From contig CACRSC010000007.1 of the NCBI GenBank assembly GCA_902651635.1, positions 301,974 through 365,973 of the forward strand: a stretch of 64,000 nucleotides of DNA, given 5' to 3'. The first letter of the stretch is position 1. Each line of letters opens with the position of its first letter. The stretch is from Mastigamoeba balamuthi. Its lineage: Eukaryota; Evosea; Mastigamoebida; Mastigamoebidae. The notes beneath the pieces were generated by a model. That model searched no databases, was not told the origin of the DNA, and was given only the letters and a program-made list of their open reading frames with translations. Both the position numbers and the translations under genes were made by a program. Below are positions 54,715 to 64,000 of the stretch, piece by piece.

Positions 54715-56487
54715 ATGAGGTCTTCGACTCTCGTGCTCGCCGCGGCCCTCTTCGGGTGCGCCGTGGCTCAGCAGTCCGGCTGGAGTTCGGCGGAGAACAA
54801 GCCCCGCCTCAACACGTTCGAGTGCACGGCGAGCGGCTGCAACTACGTCAACCGCGCGGTCACCATGGACGCCAACTGGCGCTGGCTGCACAAGATTGGG
54901 GGCACGGCCAACTGCTACACCGGCAACTCTGTGCGCCCTCCTCCCTCCTCTGCAAGGCGCCCCCTTGGGGGTTTCCCCCCACCACAATCACCCCTTCACG
55001 CCTAAACATGTCTCTGCTGATACCGGAAACAGTGGGACACGAACTCGGACGCCTGCCCCGACCCTGATTCGTGCGCCAAGAACTGCGCGCTCGACGGCTG
55101 CGACTACCAGGGCACCTACGGTGTCACCGCAAACAACGACGCTCTGACGCTGAGCTTCGTGACCCAAGGCACCTACTCGAAAAACATCGGCTCGCGCCTG
55201 TTCATGATGGAGGACGACACGCGCTACAAGATGTACAAGCTGATCAACAGGGAGTTCGCCTTCGACGTCGACGTGTCGCAGCTGCCCTGCGGCCTCAACG
55301 GCGCCCTCTACTTCTCGGAGATGGCCGAGAACGGTGGCATGGGTGTCGGCAACAACAACGCCGGCGCCAGGTTCGGCACTGGCTACTGCGACGCGCAGTG
55401 CCCCCACGACATCAAGTTCATCAACGGCGCGGCCAACATCGTCAACTGGCAGCCCAGCAGCAGCGACAGGAACGCGGGCACCGGCAAGTGGGGCTCGTGC
55501 TGCGGTGAGATGGACATCTGGGAGTCGAACCAGATGTCGTCCGCCGTGACTCCCCACAACTGCAACTTCCAGGGCCAGAAGCGCTGCGAGGACCCCGTCA
55601 GCTGCGGCGACTCGGCGTCGGGCAACCGCTACAACGGTGTCTGCGACAAGGACGGCTGCGACTGGAACTCGTACCGCATGGGCGACAAGGACTTCTTCGG
55701 CCCCGGCAAGACTGTCGACACGACCAAGTCCTTCTCGGTCATCACCCAGTTCATCACCAGCGACAACACCGACAACGGCGATCTCGTGGAGATCCGCAGG
55801 TTCTACAAGCAGAACGGCAACGTCATTGCCAACAGCTTCGGCAAGATCAACGGCCTGACCTCGTTCAACTCGATCTCGGACAAGATGTGCAAGGCCCAGA
55901 AGTCGATCTTCGGCGACAGGGACGACTTCACTGCCAAGGGCGGCATGAAGACCCACGGCGAGATGCTGAGGCGCGGTATGGTCCTGGTGCTGTCTCTCTG
56001 GGACGACCACGACGTCAACATGCTGTGGCTCGACTCGAACATGCCCGCCACCGCCGACGCCTCCAAGCCCGGTGTGGCCCGTGGCTCTTGCCCGACCACG
56101 TCTGGCAAGCCCACCGACGTCGAGTCGCAGTCCCCCAACGCGCGTGTCGTGTTCTCGAACATCAAGTACGGCACGCTCGGCTCGACCACTCCCGGCGTGC
56201 CCGCCCCCTCCTCCCACTCGTCGTCGGCCCACACGCAGTCGAGCTCGCATCCCCAGCCCCACTCGAGCTCGCACCCCCAGCCTCAGCCCCACTCGAGCTC
56301 GGCCCACGCGCACTCGAGCTCGCACCCCCAGCCCCAGCCCCACTCGAGCTCTGCCCAGCCCCACCCCCACCCCGTGCACTCGAGCTCGACCAAGTGCCCG
56401 ACGCACTCGGACGACTTCTTCCCCGGGTCTGCCTCGGCCGTTGCCGTTGGCGCCGCCTCGTTCATCGCTCTGGCGGCTCAGTTCTAA
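54715..56487 (+). CDS. GH7 cellobiohydrolase with Ser/His/Pro linker and GPI-type tail
   Basis: Exons 54715-54930 and 55033-56487 (intron 102 nt) encode 556 residues. A signal peptide ends CAVAQQSG. The catalytic core keeps the GH7 nucleophile and acid/base in GEMDIWESN, many paired cysteines and tunnel-loop motifs (ANVV-type; [13 protein letters not shown]). The family hydrolyses cellulose from chain ends. Instead of a fungal carbohydrate-binding module, the core is followed by a linker of HSSS and [10 protein letters not shown] repeats. The end is [17 protein letters not shown] plus a hydrophobic C-terminus with no charged tail, which looks like a GPI-attachment signal. A surface-bound cellulase acting on captured plant material or on the cell's own wall (cyst) is inferred. 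GH7 enzymes also occur in Dictyostelium and parabasalids. Confidence 0.93.
56197..56395 (+). repeat. In-frame CCCCAGCCCCACTCGAGCTCG-type repeat in the cellulase linker
   Basis: It encodes repeated HSSSHPQPQ units, a low-complexity spacer between the catalytic core and the C-terminal anchor signal. Confidence 0.8.
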
Positions 56488-57561
56488 GCAGCTGATACGC
56501 TAATGACGGGGTCTTGATTCCTACCTAAGCTAGCCAAGTGCCTGTTTGTGCATAAGCAAACAACGATGCCCCAAATCAAGACTCCCGACAGCCCTCATTT
56601 CCTGTATCGGTATTTATGCTACTGAATAACACTGGATTCCTAATGCAGGAACTGAGATTAATCTGGCTCACGGAGACACGCCTGAACTTGGGGATGCCGC
56701 ACTGCCTAGTGAATGGATATAATCTCCCACCCTGACGGGGAGAACACGTCATCTTTCCCGGCAGGTGCCCCACTCGCGGACTGGCTCATGTGCACCCCAA
56801 GGGTGTAAAAAAGGACACAGGGTGTGCAACAATACAGATACAGCACTGCAATCCTTCCTGTTCCGATGCCCCAGTTGCCTCCATCACCCCTGAAGTCGGA
56901 ATGTCTACATGGCTACCTCGATCTGTGTTGAATGCGTCCTGGCTTACGGCATAGGAGAGGTTCGTTCTCAGGGGATGCTGAGAACTGAATCCCAATTGTA
57001 ACCACTCATCGAATCCATCTTTGCTGCGTTTACCGTCTTGCGAAGTGTGAGAAGGGATGATAGGATTGGTCCCAGGGTAGGTATCGACGGCGTGCCTCCA
57101 CAGCCTCAGGAATGGAGGTCTCCCTGAAGGACCCACCACGGACTCTAGTCACAGTGCAAACCTCCTCATGCTCTCCTCACACCTCGTATTCGTGTCCTCC
57201 TGCGGTGCCTCAACCGCGATTGCACCCTACATCCTCTTGTCCGCGATGCTCTTCCCCGCTGCCCTCCTCTGCACTGCCTCCAGCACTGAAACGAACGCCT
57301 TCCACACAGCAAGTTCGTCTGTCTTACCTATTGAAGGCCAACACTGATCCCACTCTACCACCCTTTCACCAGCAGACTCGCCAATGACCCAATAGCATGT
57401 GTGTGCGTAACGGCGAGCACTGTACTGCTATTGTTCATTTGACTGAAGTGTCGCAGTTCTGGATTCACAGAGAGACCACGGCGGCGTGCCCGTAGCGCTC
57501 CCTCCGCATCAGCGGGCACTGGCGTGCTCGGGACAGCCTCGCTGCCTCCCCGGCCGGCGCC
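56488..57561. other. Intergenic region, lower GC, with one doubtful minus-strand frame
   Basis: A 117-codon frame runs on the minus strand from 57139 to 56786 (it includes LRLWRHAVDTYPGTNPIIPS), but it has no recognised domain and its codon use is unlike neighbouring genes. Nothing else is evident. Confidence 0.3.
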
Positions 57562-58140
57562 TCACAGCTGCCTGATGACCCTGCAGGGGTTGCCTGCGGC
57601 GACGACGTTGGCGGGGACGTCCTTGGTGACGACGCTGCCGGCGCCGATGGTCGTGTTGTCGCCGATGGTGACGCCAGGGCAGATGACCGTCCGGCCCCCG
57701 ACCCACACGTTGCTCCCGATCCGCACGGGCTTGCCGCACTCGAGCCCCCCGGCGCGCACCGCGGGGTCGACGGGGTGCGTCGCCGCGTAGATGTGCACGC
57801 CCGGGGCCAGCAGCGTGCCGGGTCCGATGACGACACTGCAGACGTCGAGGATGACACAGTCGAAGTTCATGTACACGCGGTCGCCGATCTGCACGTTGCT
57901 GCCGTAGTCGCAGCGGAACGGCGGCTCGATGTAGACGCTGCTGCCCAGCGAGCCGAAGAGCTCGCGCATGACGGCCGTGCGCTCGGGAGTCGTGCTGGGG
58001 TCCGACGCGTTGATGGCGTTGAGGCGGGCCGTCAGCTCGCGGCAGCGGCGGCGCTCCTGCACGAGCTGCGGGTCCGAGGCGTCGTACAGCTCGCCGCGGA
58101 GCATGCGGTCCTTCTGCGACGTGGGTTTCGCGCTGTCCAT
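57562..58140 (-). CDS. Maltose/galactoside-type O-acetyltransferase (left-handed beta-helix)
   Basis: A single exon, 192 residues from Met 58140. The N-terminal Maa-type helix region (DRMLRGELYDASDPQLVQER) precedes hexapeptide repeats (NVQIGDRVYMNFDCVILD, VRIGSNVWVGGRTVICPG, VTIGDNTTIGAGSVVTKD). The catalytic His lies in IYAATHPVD, and the end is GNPCRVIRQL. The family uses acetyl-CoA to acetylate sugars. It is intronless and very close to bacterial Maa/NodL/LacA in length and motifs, so lateral acquisition is likely. Upstream Met codons in the same frame (58218) extend into an AT-rich leader and are not favoured. Confidence 0.9.
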   Translation of the reverse strand: MDSAKPTSQKDRMLRGELYDASDPQLVQERRRCRELTARLNAINASDPSTTPERTAVMRELFGSLGSSVYIEPPFRCDYGSNVQIGDRVYMNFDCVILDVCSVVIGPGTLLAPGVHIYAATHPVDPAVRAGGLECGKPVRIGSNVWVGGRTVICPGVTIGDNTTIGAGSVVTKDVPANVVAAGNPCRVIRQL

Positions 58141-58646
58141 GGCTCGGGTGAACGACGTTTGTTTCGCGAGTGCTGTGGTAAAACTGTGGATTTTTTTCGG
58201 TTTTATGAGGAAAAACACGTGGCTGATTCACCAGAATTGAATCTTCTGTCACCCGCAACGCGTGTCAGCAGAATCAACTCCCAGCAGAACATCGTTCTGC
58301 GAAACTGACGCTTTCATCCGTCTGGCAGCGAGGGCGGCAATGTGGTGTCACGACGCCCAGCCACACCCCTTTACACAAGTGCTAATCTCGTGACTCACTG
58401 TTTCCAACGCATTCAATCGAATCTCGCTGGGATATGCGCTGCATCGCGCCTTGCTTCGCGTTGACGTGATCCCGGGTATGCGGTCTTTGAGGTGCAGTCC
58501 GGAATCGGACCGCCCTTCTTGGGAGAGCCTGAAAAATATCTGACGCATTTGCAGCATCAGATCGTCCTGAATGGTACGTTTGCCACCTGCACCGACGGGA
58601 TGGCGCACACTGACAGCGCACACACACGCAGGCGACCATCCACCCG
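58141..58646. other. Divergent intergenic region before acetyltransferase and bestrophin genes
   Basis: No gene seen. An upstream bestrophin exon ending at a CAG near 58631 is possible. Confidence 0.3.
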
Positions 58647-60045
58647 ATGGCGGGCTGCTCGCGTCTGTCGTTTGTGGCGAATGCACGCGACGCCATAAGG
58701 CACACCACTCGCAACCTCATCGCCCCCTTCCCGCGCCCCGTGAAGGAGGTCAGCCCCGTAGAGTACAACCCGTCGGGCCTCAGCCTCCTCTTCCAACTGC
58801 GGGGCACCGTTGCCGAGGAGTGCTGGTGCGAACCGCTCTGCCCCAGTGCTGTCTGTCCCTATTAATAGGACTGCTCTTTTCAAATTCTGACTGGGGGTCT
58901 CTCGCCAACGTCGCCGGATGCAATGCACGCAGGCTGCGGGCGCTGCTCGTGGGGCTCGTGGGCGTGCTGATCGTGCTCCTCGAGAGGTTCCTCGGGGAGA
59001 AGGTGCACTTTCTGTCGATTAGCGGCACGTTCCACACGTTCGTCGGGATGTCGCTGTCGCTGCTGCTCGTCTTCCGTACCAACACATGCTACGAGCGCTG
59101 GCGTGAGGGCCGTCTACTCCTCGGCACCATGGTCAACAAGGTTCGAAGCGAGCGTTTTTCACTTCCTGTGTGCTCACAAGTTGCTTTTACACGCGCAGTG
59201 CCGACTTATCACCACGAAAATGTGTGCCTTTGTGCCTGACGGGCCCTGGTCGCCTGCTCGTGGCCGCATCCAGAGGCTCTGCGTGGCGTACGTCTTCAGC
59301 GTGCGCAACAATTTGAGGAACTGGGACCCGCTGCTTTCTCTGGACGAGTGGCTGACGGAGGACGACATCAAGTTTATCCAGTCACACAACGAAAAGGTCG
59401 GCTGTGCCCATCCATTGCCATGAACTCAGCTGTAACCACAGGAGGCGCCTGCGCTCATCAATCTGATGATGAACAGCTTCGTTGTCAAGCTGAACAACGA
59501 TGGTGTGTTCTCGCACAGGAGGATGCTGGATCAGTTGCTGCAGGAGATCGGGCAGCTGCATGACGCATGGGGAGGTCTCCAGCGAATCAGAGGGACTCCA
59601 ACTCCTTTTGCCTATGCTCATCACATCAAGCTGTTCGTCCACCTGTACTGCTTTTCGATACCCTTCGTCATGCTATCGACTCTGGGCTCATACGTACGTA
59701 AATTTATCCACTTTATAGACACTTTTCAGGCAGAACTGACTTAGTGATCGTCACCAGCTGACTCCAATTGCTGCTTTTCTTCTGGCATATGTCCTCATGG
59801 GAATCGACGACATTGCAGTTCAGATTGAAGAGCCATTCGGGACAGACCCCAACGACCTTCCAGTCGATGCTATCTGCCACAAGATACATGCTACTACATC
59901 AAGCATCGTAGCGGGCTCTGAAGACGTCAACGAACTGATGGCACGGCCACTGGTACCACCAGCTAGTTGTGAGAAGGTGCCACCAAAGTCGCCAGATGTG
60001 ATTGTGATCTCAGTCGGGCGGTCAAATGATTCAGGACCTAACTGA
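58647..60045 (+). CDS. Bestrophin-family (RFP-TM/UPF0187) anion channel
   Basis: Exons 58647-58825, 58933-59140, 59199-59396, 59442-59693 and 59758-60045 join in phase to 374 residues. Diagnostic blocks: SLLFQLRGTVAEECW, the first helices (LLVGLVGVLIVLLERF), VFRTNTCYERWREGR, LFVHLYCFSIPFVML, and the C-terminal MGIDDIAVQIEEPFGTDPNDLP. The last matches the GxxxIxxEIxxPFGxDxNDLP signature of bacterial and plant bestrophins rather than the animal RFP branch. It is expected to conduct chloride or nitrate. Exon 5 is distinctly richer in A/T than exons 1 to 4, marking the start of a compositional change that continues downstream. Confidence 0.9.
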
Positions 60046-60892
60046 ACGAATAGTATAATATACACGTTAATGCATTAATCTGATTCACAAAAGCACAATT
60101 TGCAACAATAAGAAAGAAAAAATTACTTCATTATTCGTGATATTAGTACTACTGGGTATGTCAATTGTTGAATCTGAGTCATAGCAATATTATCCTCTTT
60201 TCAAATCGATAACTCAGTTCTTCAAGAGGGAGGAAAAACCAATGCATATCTGTCATAGACAACCTATCAACAAATCCGAGAAGATAATGATTAAAGCACG
60301 CTCTTGTGTGCCTAATGAAGCAGTGTGCTCATTATTATCGTATTAAAACTATGCTGAAGATCTGAAAGTTCAGTTACAGTTACATAAAGAGACTTTAAAG
60401 AGATAGAGAAAACTGTAAGAATCACTTTTTCCATCATAGTGATATCAACACAAAAAGAACTTCTCTTTGAGCATAGCAGTCCAACAAAGGGCTTATTGGT
60501 ATGTAATTGATATATACACCAATAATGAAAAACAAGATGACTCTACTAACCTTATTAATGCATTAATATTCCACCGGTAAGTGCATTTCCTGTCATTCCC
60601 CCACTTTTTCTTGCTTGTATTGTGCCTTTTTGAGGTGTTTTTGATCATTATCTTCATGCAATTCCCCTTTCTTTCACAAAATAATCATGCAAATTGCTTA
60701 AAATACGGTAAATGCAGAATATAAAGTGAGAAATGCTACTTTAAGTTATTTGTACTACAGTACAATTAATCAAGCCAATTAGTTATTTTCATTAATGACT
60801 TAATACTTATTTTCAATTATTAGTGAAGATACATTGTCTTCAGCAAAAATACAATCACCTAGCTCATCTTAATTTCTTCAAATACAAATCAA
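60046..60892. other. AT-rich island, no gene recognised
   Basis: The sequence switches from the GC-rich background to strongly AT-rich DNA with many ATTAAT, AATAAT and TTAATGCATTAA stretches. No frame of useful length occurs on either strand. Confidence 0.6.
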
Positions 60893-60898
60893 TCATAC

Positions 60899-61137
60899 CT
60901 TTTTCAAGCTTTTGTAATTCCAAGGACAATTATAATCTGGAATGCAATGTTGTTTTTGCCAGTACCATTCAGTTATCACTTCTTTTTCACCTGTGAAGAA
61001 TACTATTGTATTCCCTGGCATAGTATAGTGCCTCTCTCTCCTTTGTGCAGAAGGAAAGCAAATATGAGTTGATAATTCATGATCTTCAACAGGTAGGCAT
61101 GCCTGTTTGTCGAAACTCTCAGGAGTTTCACAAAAAT
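60899..61137 (-). other. Possible orphan exon inside the AT-rich island
   Basis: On the minus strand TTTCTATTTCAG precedes an open stretch that ends AAAAAG|GTATGA, so both splice sites are strong. The open frame is Cys-containing (FCETPESFDKQACLP, TEWYWQKQHCIPDYNCPW). No partner exons were identified and I do not recognise the sequence. Confidence 0.25.
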
Positions 61138-61204
61138 CTGAAATAGAAATCATAAAAAAGTACAGTGCAGATGGCACAGAGTTGTGTCTACTGCACATCT
61201 GCAC

Positions 61205-62330
61205 TTCATCATAGGGCTCTCAGGGTACTCTCGCATATAACAATAACTCTGTGTACAACTATAGGATTTGTTTAACTCTTTATTAAGGTTTTGATCAGCA
61301 CGATGATACTTACACATTTAGGACAAAATCTTTAGCAATGCAGTTTTTGTGCTATTTCGGCACATTTAGTGCAACATACGATACTTTATCACAGAGTCTC
61401 TCTGGAATTTTTTCCTTAGTCAAAACTCTGTTTTGGCTTTTTCACTGGGATGGTCTGGGAAACCAGATCTCCCTGGGAATATGGCACAGGAAGTTCTCAC
61501 TGAGATACCAGGCATCTAGGTTAGTGTGATGGCAGGCCTCAGCAGATCATTGCACATCACTCATACCTCAATCACAGCCATTGTCACCTCACTGCTGCCC
61601 CCTTCCCCCACAATGGGCTCTCATGGTCCCACGACCATTCTACTCATCTCTCACTCTCTGCATGCCTCCTTCCTCTCACAGCCAGTTCCTTCCACAGACC
61701 CTCTCAACACGCCAGAGACCCTCACATTCCCAGTCATGTCTGGTGGAGGAGATAATGAATCAATCACTCAACTGTGTGTTCAGACCCCTCTTTCACCCTT
61801 CTGAGCACCTGTCCCCTCACGGGCCCAGACTGCAAGAAAGCACCCACTCGCAGTTAAGACACTGAAGCAATACAACTGATAACAGCAGGTACATTCCTCT
61901 GGTGTTCACACACTATTGGCACAAAAATCTGAATTTCATTCATTGGCCCAACTCCCCTCATACATCTTCAGGCAAACAAAGGAACTAACTCATTTTTCAC
62001 ATTGCTGAGACTGCTGATACCTTCAGCCCAATGTTAGGTGATTCCCTCAAACAGTGTAGTTTGTGGAATCGTTGAGACTGCACACTTTTTGGCCCCAGAA
62101 TCTTACACTGTTCATTCCTTGAATCTGTATCAGATACCTGTGGGCCTGTGGCACAGAGGTGGTTGCCCAGAGAGTTGTAAGTAAAACGAGGGCTTGAAGA
62201 AGGGCTAAAATGGAACTTGTTTAATAAAGCAAAACTCTTAGGTTTGTTGCTCTCCATTCAGAGCCATGAATACGTGTCTCAGTGATTGTGGCTGTCTTGA
62301 TCTGTCTTTTCGGATTCACCAGGGGCATGA
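61205..62330. other. AT-rich to mixed DNA, no gene recognised
   Basis: It contains a short plus-strand frame near 61526-61804 with Ser/Thr/Pro-rich translation and no domain. Composition rises gradually toward the glycosyltransferase-like gene. I see nothing else. Confidence 0.4.
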
Positions 62331-63693
62331 CTATCTTGAATGCAGCTGAGTGTTGATGTTTGCGTTGTGGACAATGATGACCTTGGTGTCCTCGCCCCCA
62401 GAGCAGTTGGCCCATGTGTTGCCAGGCACTCCATACCTCGTGAATGGATACTGCAGATGGATGTTGCAATCTATGAACTGTGCCAGCTCTGTCCACCTGG
62501 AATATGCTGATGAAAAGAGTGTCCTCTGATGGGTCCAGGGGTTCATGTGGATGATCTGGTTCAGGGCTGCCTGGTCACAGGAGGGCACATTGTGGTACTT
62601 TTGCTCCTCATAGATGGACCACATGAGGCCTCTGATCACAGTCTGCATGCTGGCCATCTGTCCAGCATTGTAGTACAGTTCCTTGTACCCTCCTGTGTTG
62701 TTATAGTACAGTGTGCAGGTGCTCTGGTTGCCTTTTGTCCACTGCCCCGAGTCAACAACTGATCCCTCAGAGGAGACAACCAGGTCAAGCTCCTGGCCAT
62801 AGAGCTCCCTGGACCTGCCCAGGTGCTTCTCAAGGTACAGCAATGGGTTCACCTGGAAGATCACATCTCATATGTCTGTTGAGATGACATACCTTGGAGC
62901 AACTCCCAGAGTTGTGTCAGCACAGAAGCACAACAACTGAGAAAAAAGTACACATGAGTAACACCACACAGAAGTGGTGATGAAACACACAACCAAAAGT
63001 GGGCTGACACCTTAAGATGACAACAAGAAACCAGCAGAAAAAACAGGTGGCAACGAAGACACAACAGCAACTCGAAAAAGGAAATGGGAAACGACAACAT
63101 ACAGGGGAGTGATGGCAAGAGAGAAGGCGGCATCTGTCACCTGTAGTTGTAGGTGATGCAGTCGATGCCACACCAGTGGGCCCTGGGGTTAGCAGAGCAG
63201 GGGTTGCAGCACTCGCGACCCGCCCGCGACACCACCGCGAGGAACCTGTACATGGCGTGGAAGCACAAGGTCCTCGTGGATGCTCCTGTCGAAGTAGACG
63301 TCGTCAGCCACGTCCTCGGGCGCCTCGACGACCCTGACCTGCGGGTGTGGGGCCATCCACCCACGCAACTGCTCCGCACTGCCCTGGAGCTTCCCCATGG
63401 GCAGCACCACATCACCCACGAACCCCGACTCCACCAGCGACCTCAGCGTCGGGCACAGGTGCTCCACGTGGTACCCCACCACGTACGTGATGAACAGGTC
63501 CTTGCCCCCCTGCCCCCGTGCTGTTGGCCTCGGCTGCCGGCGTCTGCGGCTGTTGTGGCTGCTCCAGGGCCGCTGCGGGGCACTCGGCGGCAGCAGAGGC
63601 GGGCAGGGCAGCAGGGGCTGAGGACCGGCCGCCCAGCAGCAGCACGCTCATGACGACCTGCACGGCTACAACAACGAGGGTCTGCACCAGCAT
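62331..63693 (-). pseudogene. Glycosyltransferase-like type II membrane protein, broken
   Basis: It begins MLVQTLVVVAVQVVMSVLLL (signal anchor) and a Pro/Ala stem. A catalytic-type domain follows: TYVVGYHVEHLCPTLRSL, then CNPCSANPRAHWC. After an intron of about 240 nt it continues YVISTDI-stop-DVIFQVNPLLYL and LYYNAGQMASM...SCDQAALNQIIH...FIDCNIHLQYPFTRYG. The layout resembles GT-A enzymes with a TDxRDVxFQxxP motif. Three lesions are visible: a frame change at a G run near 63505-63520, a second near 63270, and TGA at 62870-62868 where the family has Arg (CGA to TGA). Sequencing error could explain the first two. It is probably a recently dead gene. Confidence 0.6.
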
Positions 63694-64000
63694 CGTGCTT
63701 CTGGAGTGACATGCCGGAGGAGCGTGTCACCCCAGGCCCTATTCACTAAGGGGTTTTCTGGGGGGGATTTCGGGCTGAGGGGGTCGCTGTGTAACTAAAA
63801 AGGTTCAAGGCACTCCTGCCTTGAACCTTTTGTGTACCATGATTTCTCCCTCCTCTGTGCTCCTACTTCCTTCACACGAGACATGCAGAGTGCAGCTTTG
63901 TAGCCTTAGTGGAGTACTTCATGCTGCCCCTGCCAGATGCCACAAAAATGCCCCCGAATTGCGTCATTTTGAAGGCAAAGGTCTCAAAGAGTCAAAGTCC
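63694..64000. other. Intergenic region at window end
   Basis: Apart from the perfect hairpin described separately, I see no feature. Confidence 0.4.
63798..63831. repeat. Perfect 15-bp hairpin
   Basis: AAAAGGTTCAAGGCA, loop CTCC, then TGCCTTGAACCTTTT. It lies about 100 bp upstream of the broken glycosyltransferase gene and is the only such perfect short palindrome I noticed outside the 28-29 kb repeat. Confidence 0.85.

Noticed and set aside
56786-57139. Minus-strand 117-codon ORF as a gene
   Set aside because: No domain, no introns to extend it and codon use unlike neighbours; left as intergenic.
61526-61804. Plus-strand ORF in the AT-rich island
   Set aside because: Ser/Thr/Pro-biased translation from a pyrimidine-rich stretch with no recognisable motif.
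62868-62870. In-frame TGA in the glycosyltransferase-like gene as a second selenocysteine codon
   Set aside because: The position corresponds to an Arg in the surrounding TDxRDV motif, no CxxU-like context or SECIS was seen, and the same gene has other frame breaks.

Overview
This is nuclear DNA of a GC-rich, gene-dense protist. Most genes are split by short spliceosomal introns (mostly 36-110 nt), and intergenic gaps are usually a few hundred bases. An intraflagellar-transport GTPase (IFT22) implies a flagellated cell. The Ist1-filamin-actin chimera (filactin), selenoprotein W, a GH7 cellobiohydrolase and many Ras/Rho/Rab regulators fit a free-living heterotroph. I infer a flagellated amoebozoan, for example a Mastigamoeba-like archamoeba, but the window does not prove this. 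Gene models were built by hand from reading frames, domain alignment and GT/GC-AG splice sites. Exact joins are given where they could be verified by phase.

Layout: 1-1226 is the 3' part of a TBC1D5-like RabGAP. 1351-6526 (-) is the outstanding gene: once three 36-40 nt introns are removed, one reading frame joins a signal peptide, seven FG-GAP blades, cadherin/Ig-like and CSPG-like modules, a PSI knot, leucine-rich repeats, four Cys-rich repeats, hydrophobic segments and an intact R-S-E ADP-ribosyltransferase domain. Next come IFT22 (-), a TBC/EF-hand RabGAP (-), PI4-kinase alpha (+, divergent from the RabGAP across 112 bp), a small PARP-type zinc-finger protein (-), selenoprotein W with an in-frame UGA and a candidate SECIS (-), CK2 beta (+), filactin (+, crossing a one-N scaffold join), tRNA-Asp, and a polytopic membrane protein (+).

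26.7-31.1 kb is a rearranged locus. A ferritin-like gene and a coiled-coil gene are each duplicated, with broken copies lying around a 362-bp near-perfect inverted repeat that carries tRNA-like sequences in both arms. 31.7-44.7 kb holds a WD40-SAM-U-box ubiquitin ligase built of one exon per WD blade, a NAPE-PLD-like hydrolase, a P5-type ATPase and an SH3-SH3-RasGEF. 45.1-58.1 kb holds a three-exon secreted protein, an ankyrin-like CaaX protein, an intronless bacterial-type NmrA oxidoreductase, a RhoGAP/beta-propeller protein ending in what looks like a decayed ADP-ribosyltransferase domain, a GPI-tailed GH7 cellulase with a TATA box, and an intronless hexapeptide acetyltransferase.

From about 59.6 kb the base composition changes. 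The last exon of a bestrophin channel runs into a roughly 2.5-kb AT-rich island with almost no coding signal, followed by a glycosyltransferase-like gene that is broken by frameshifts and a nonsense codon.
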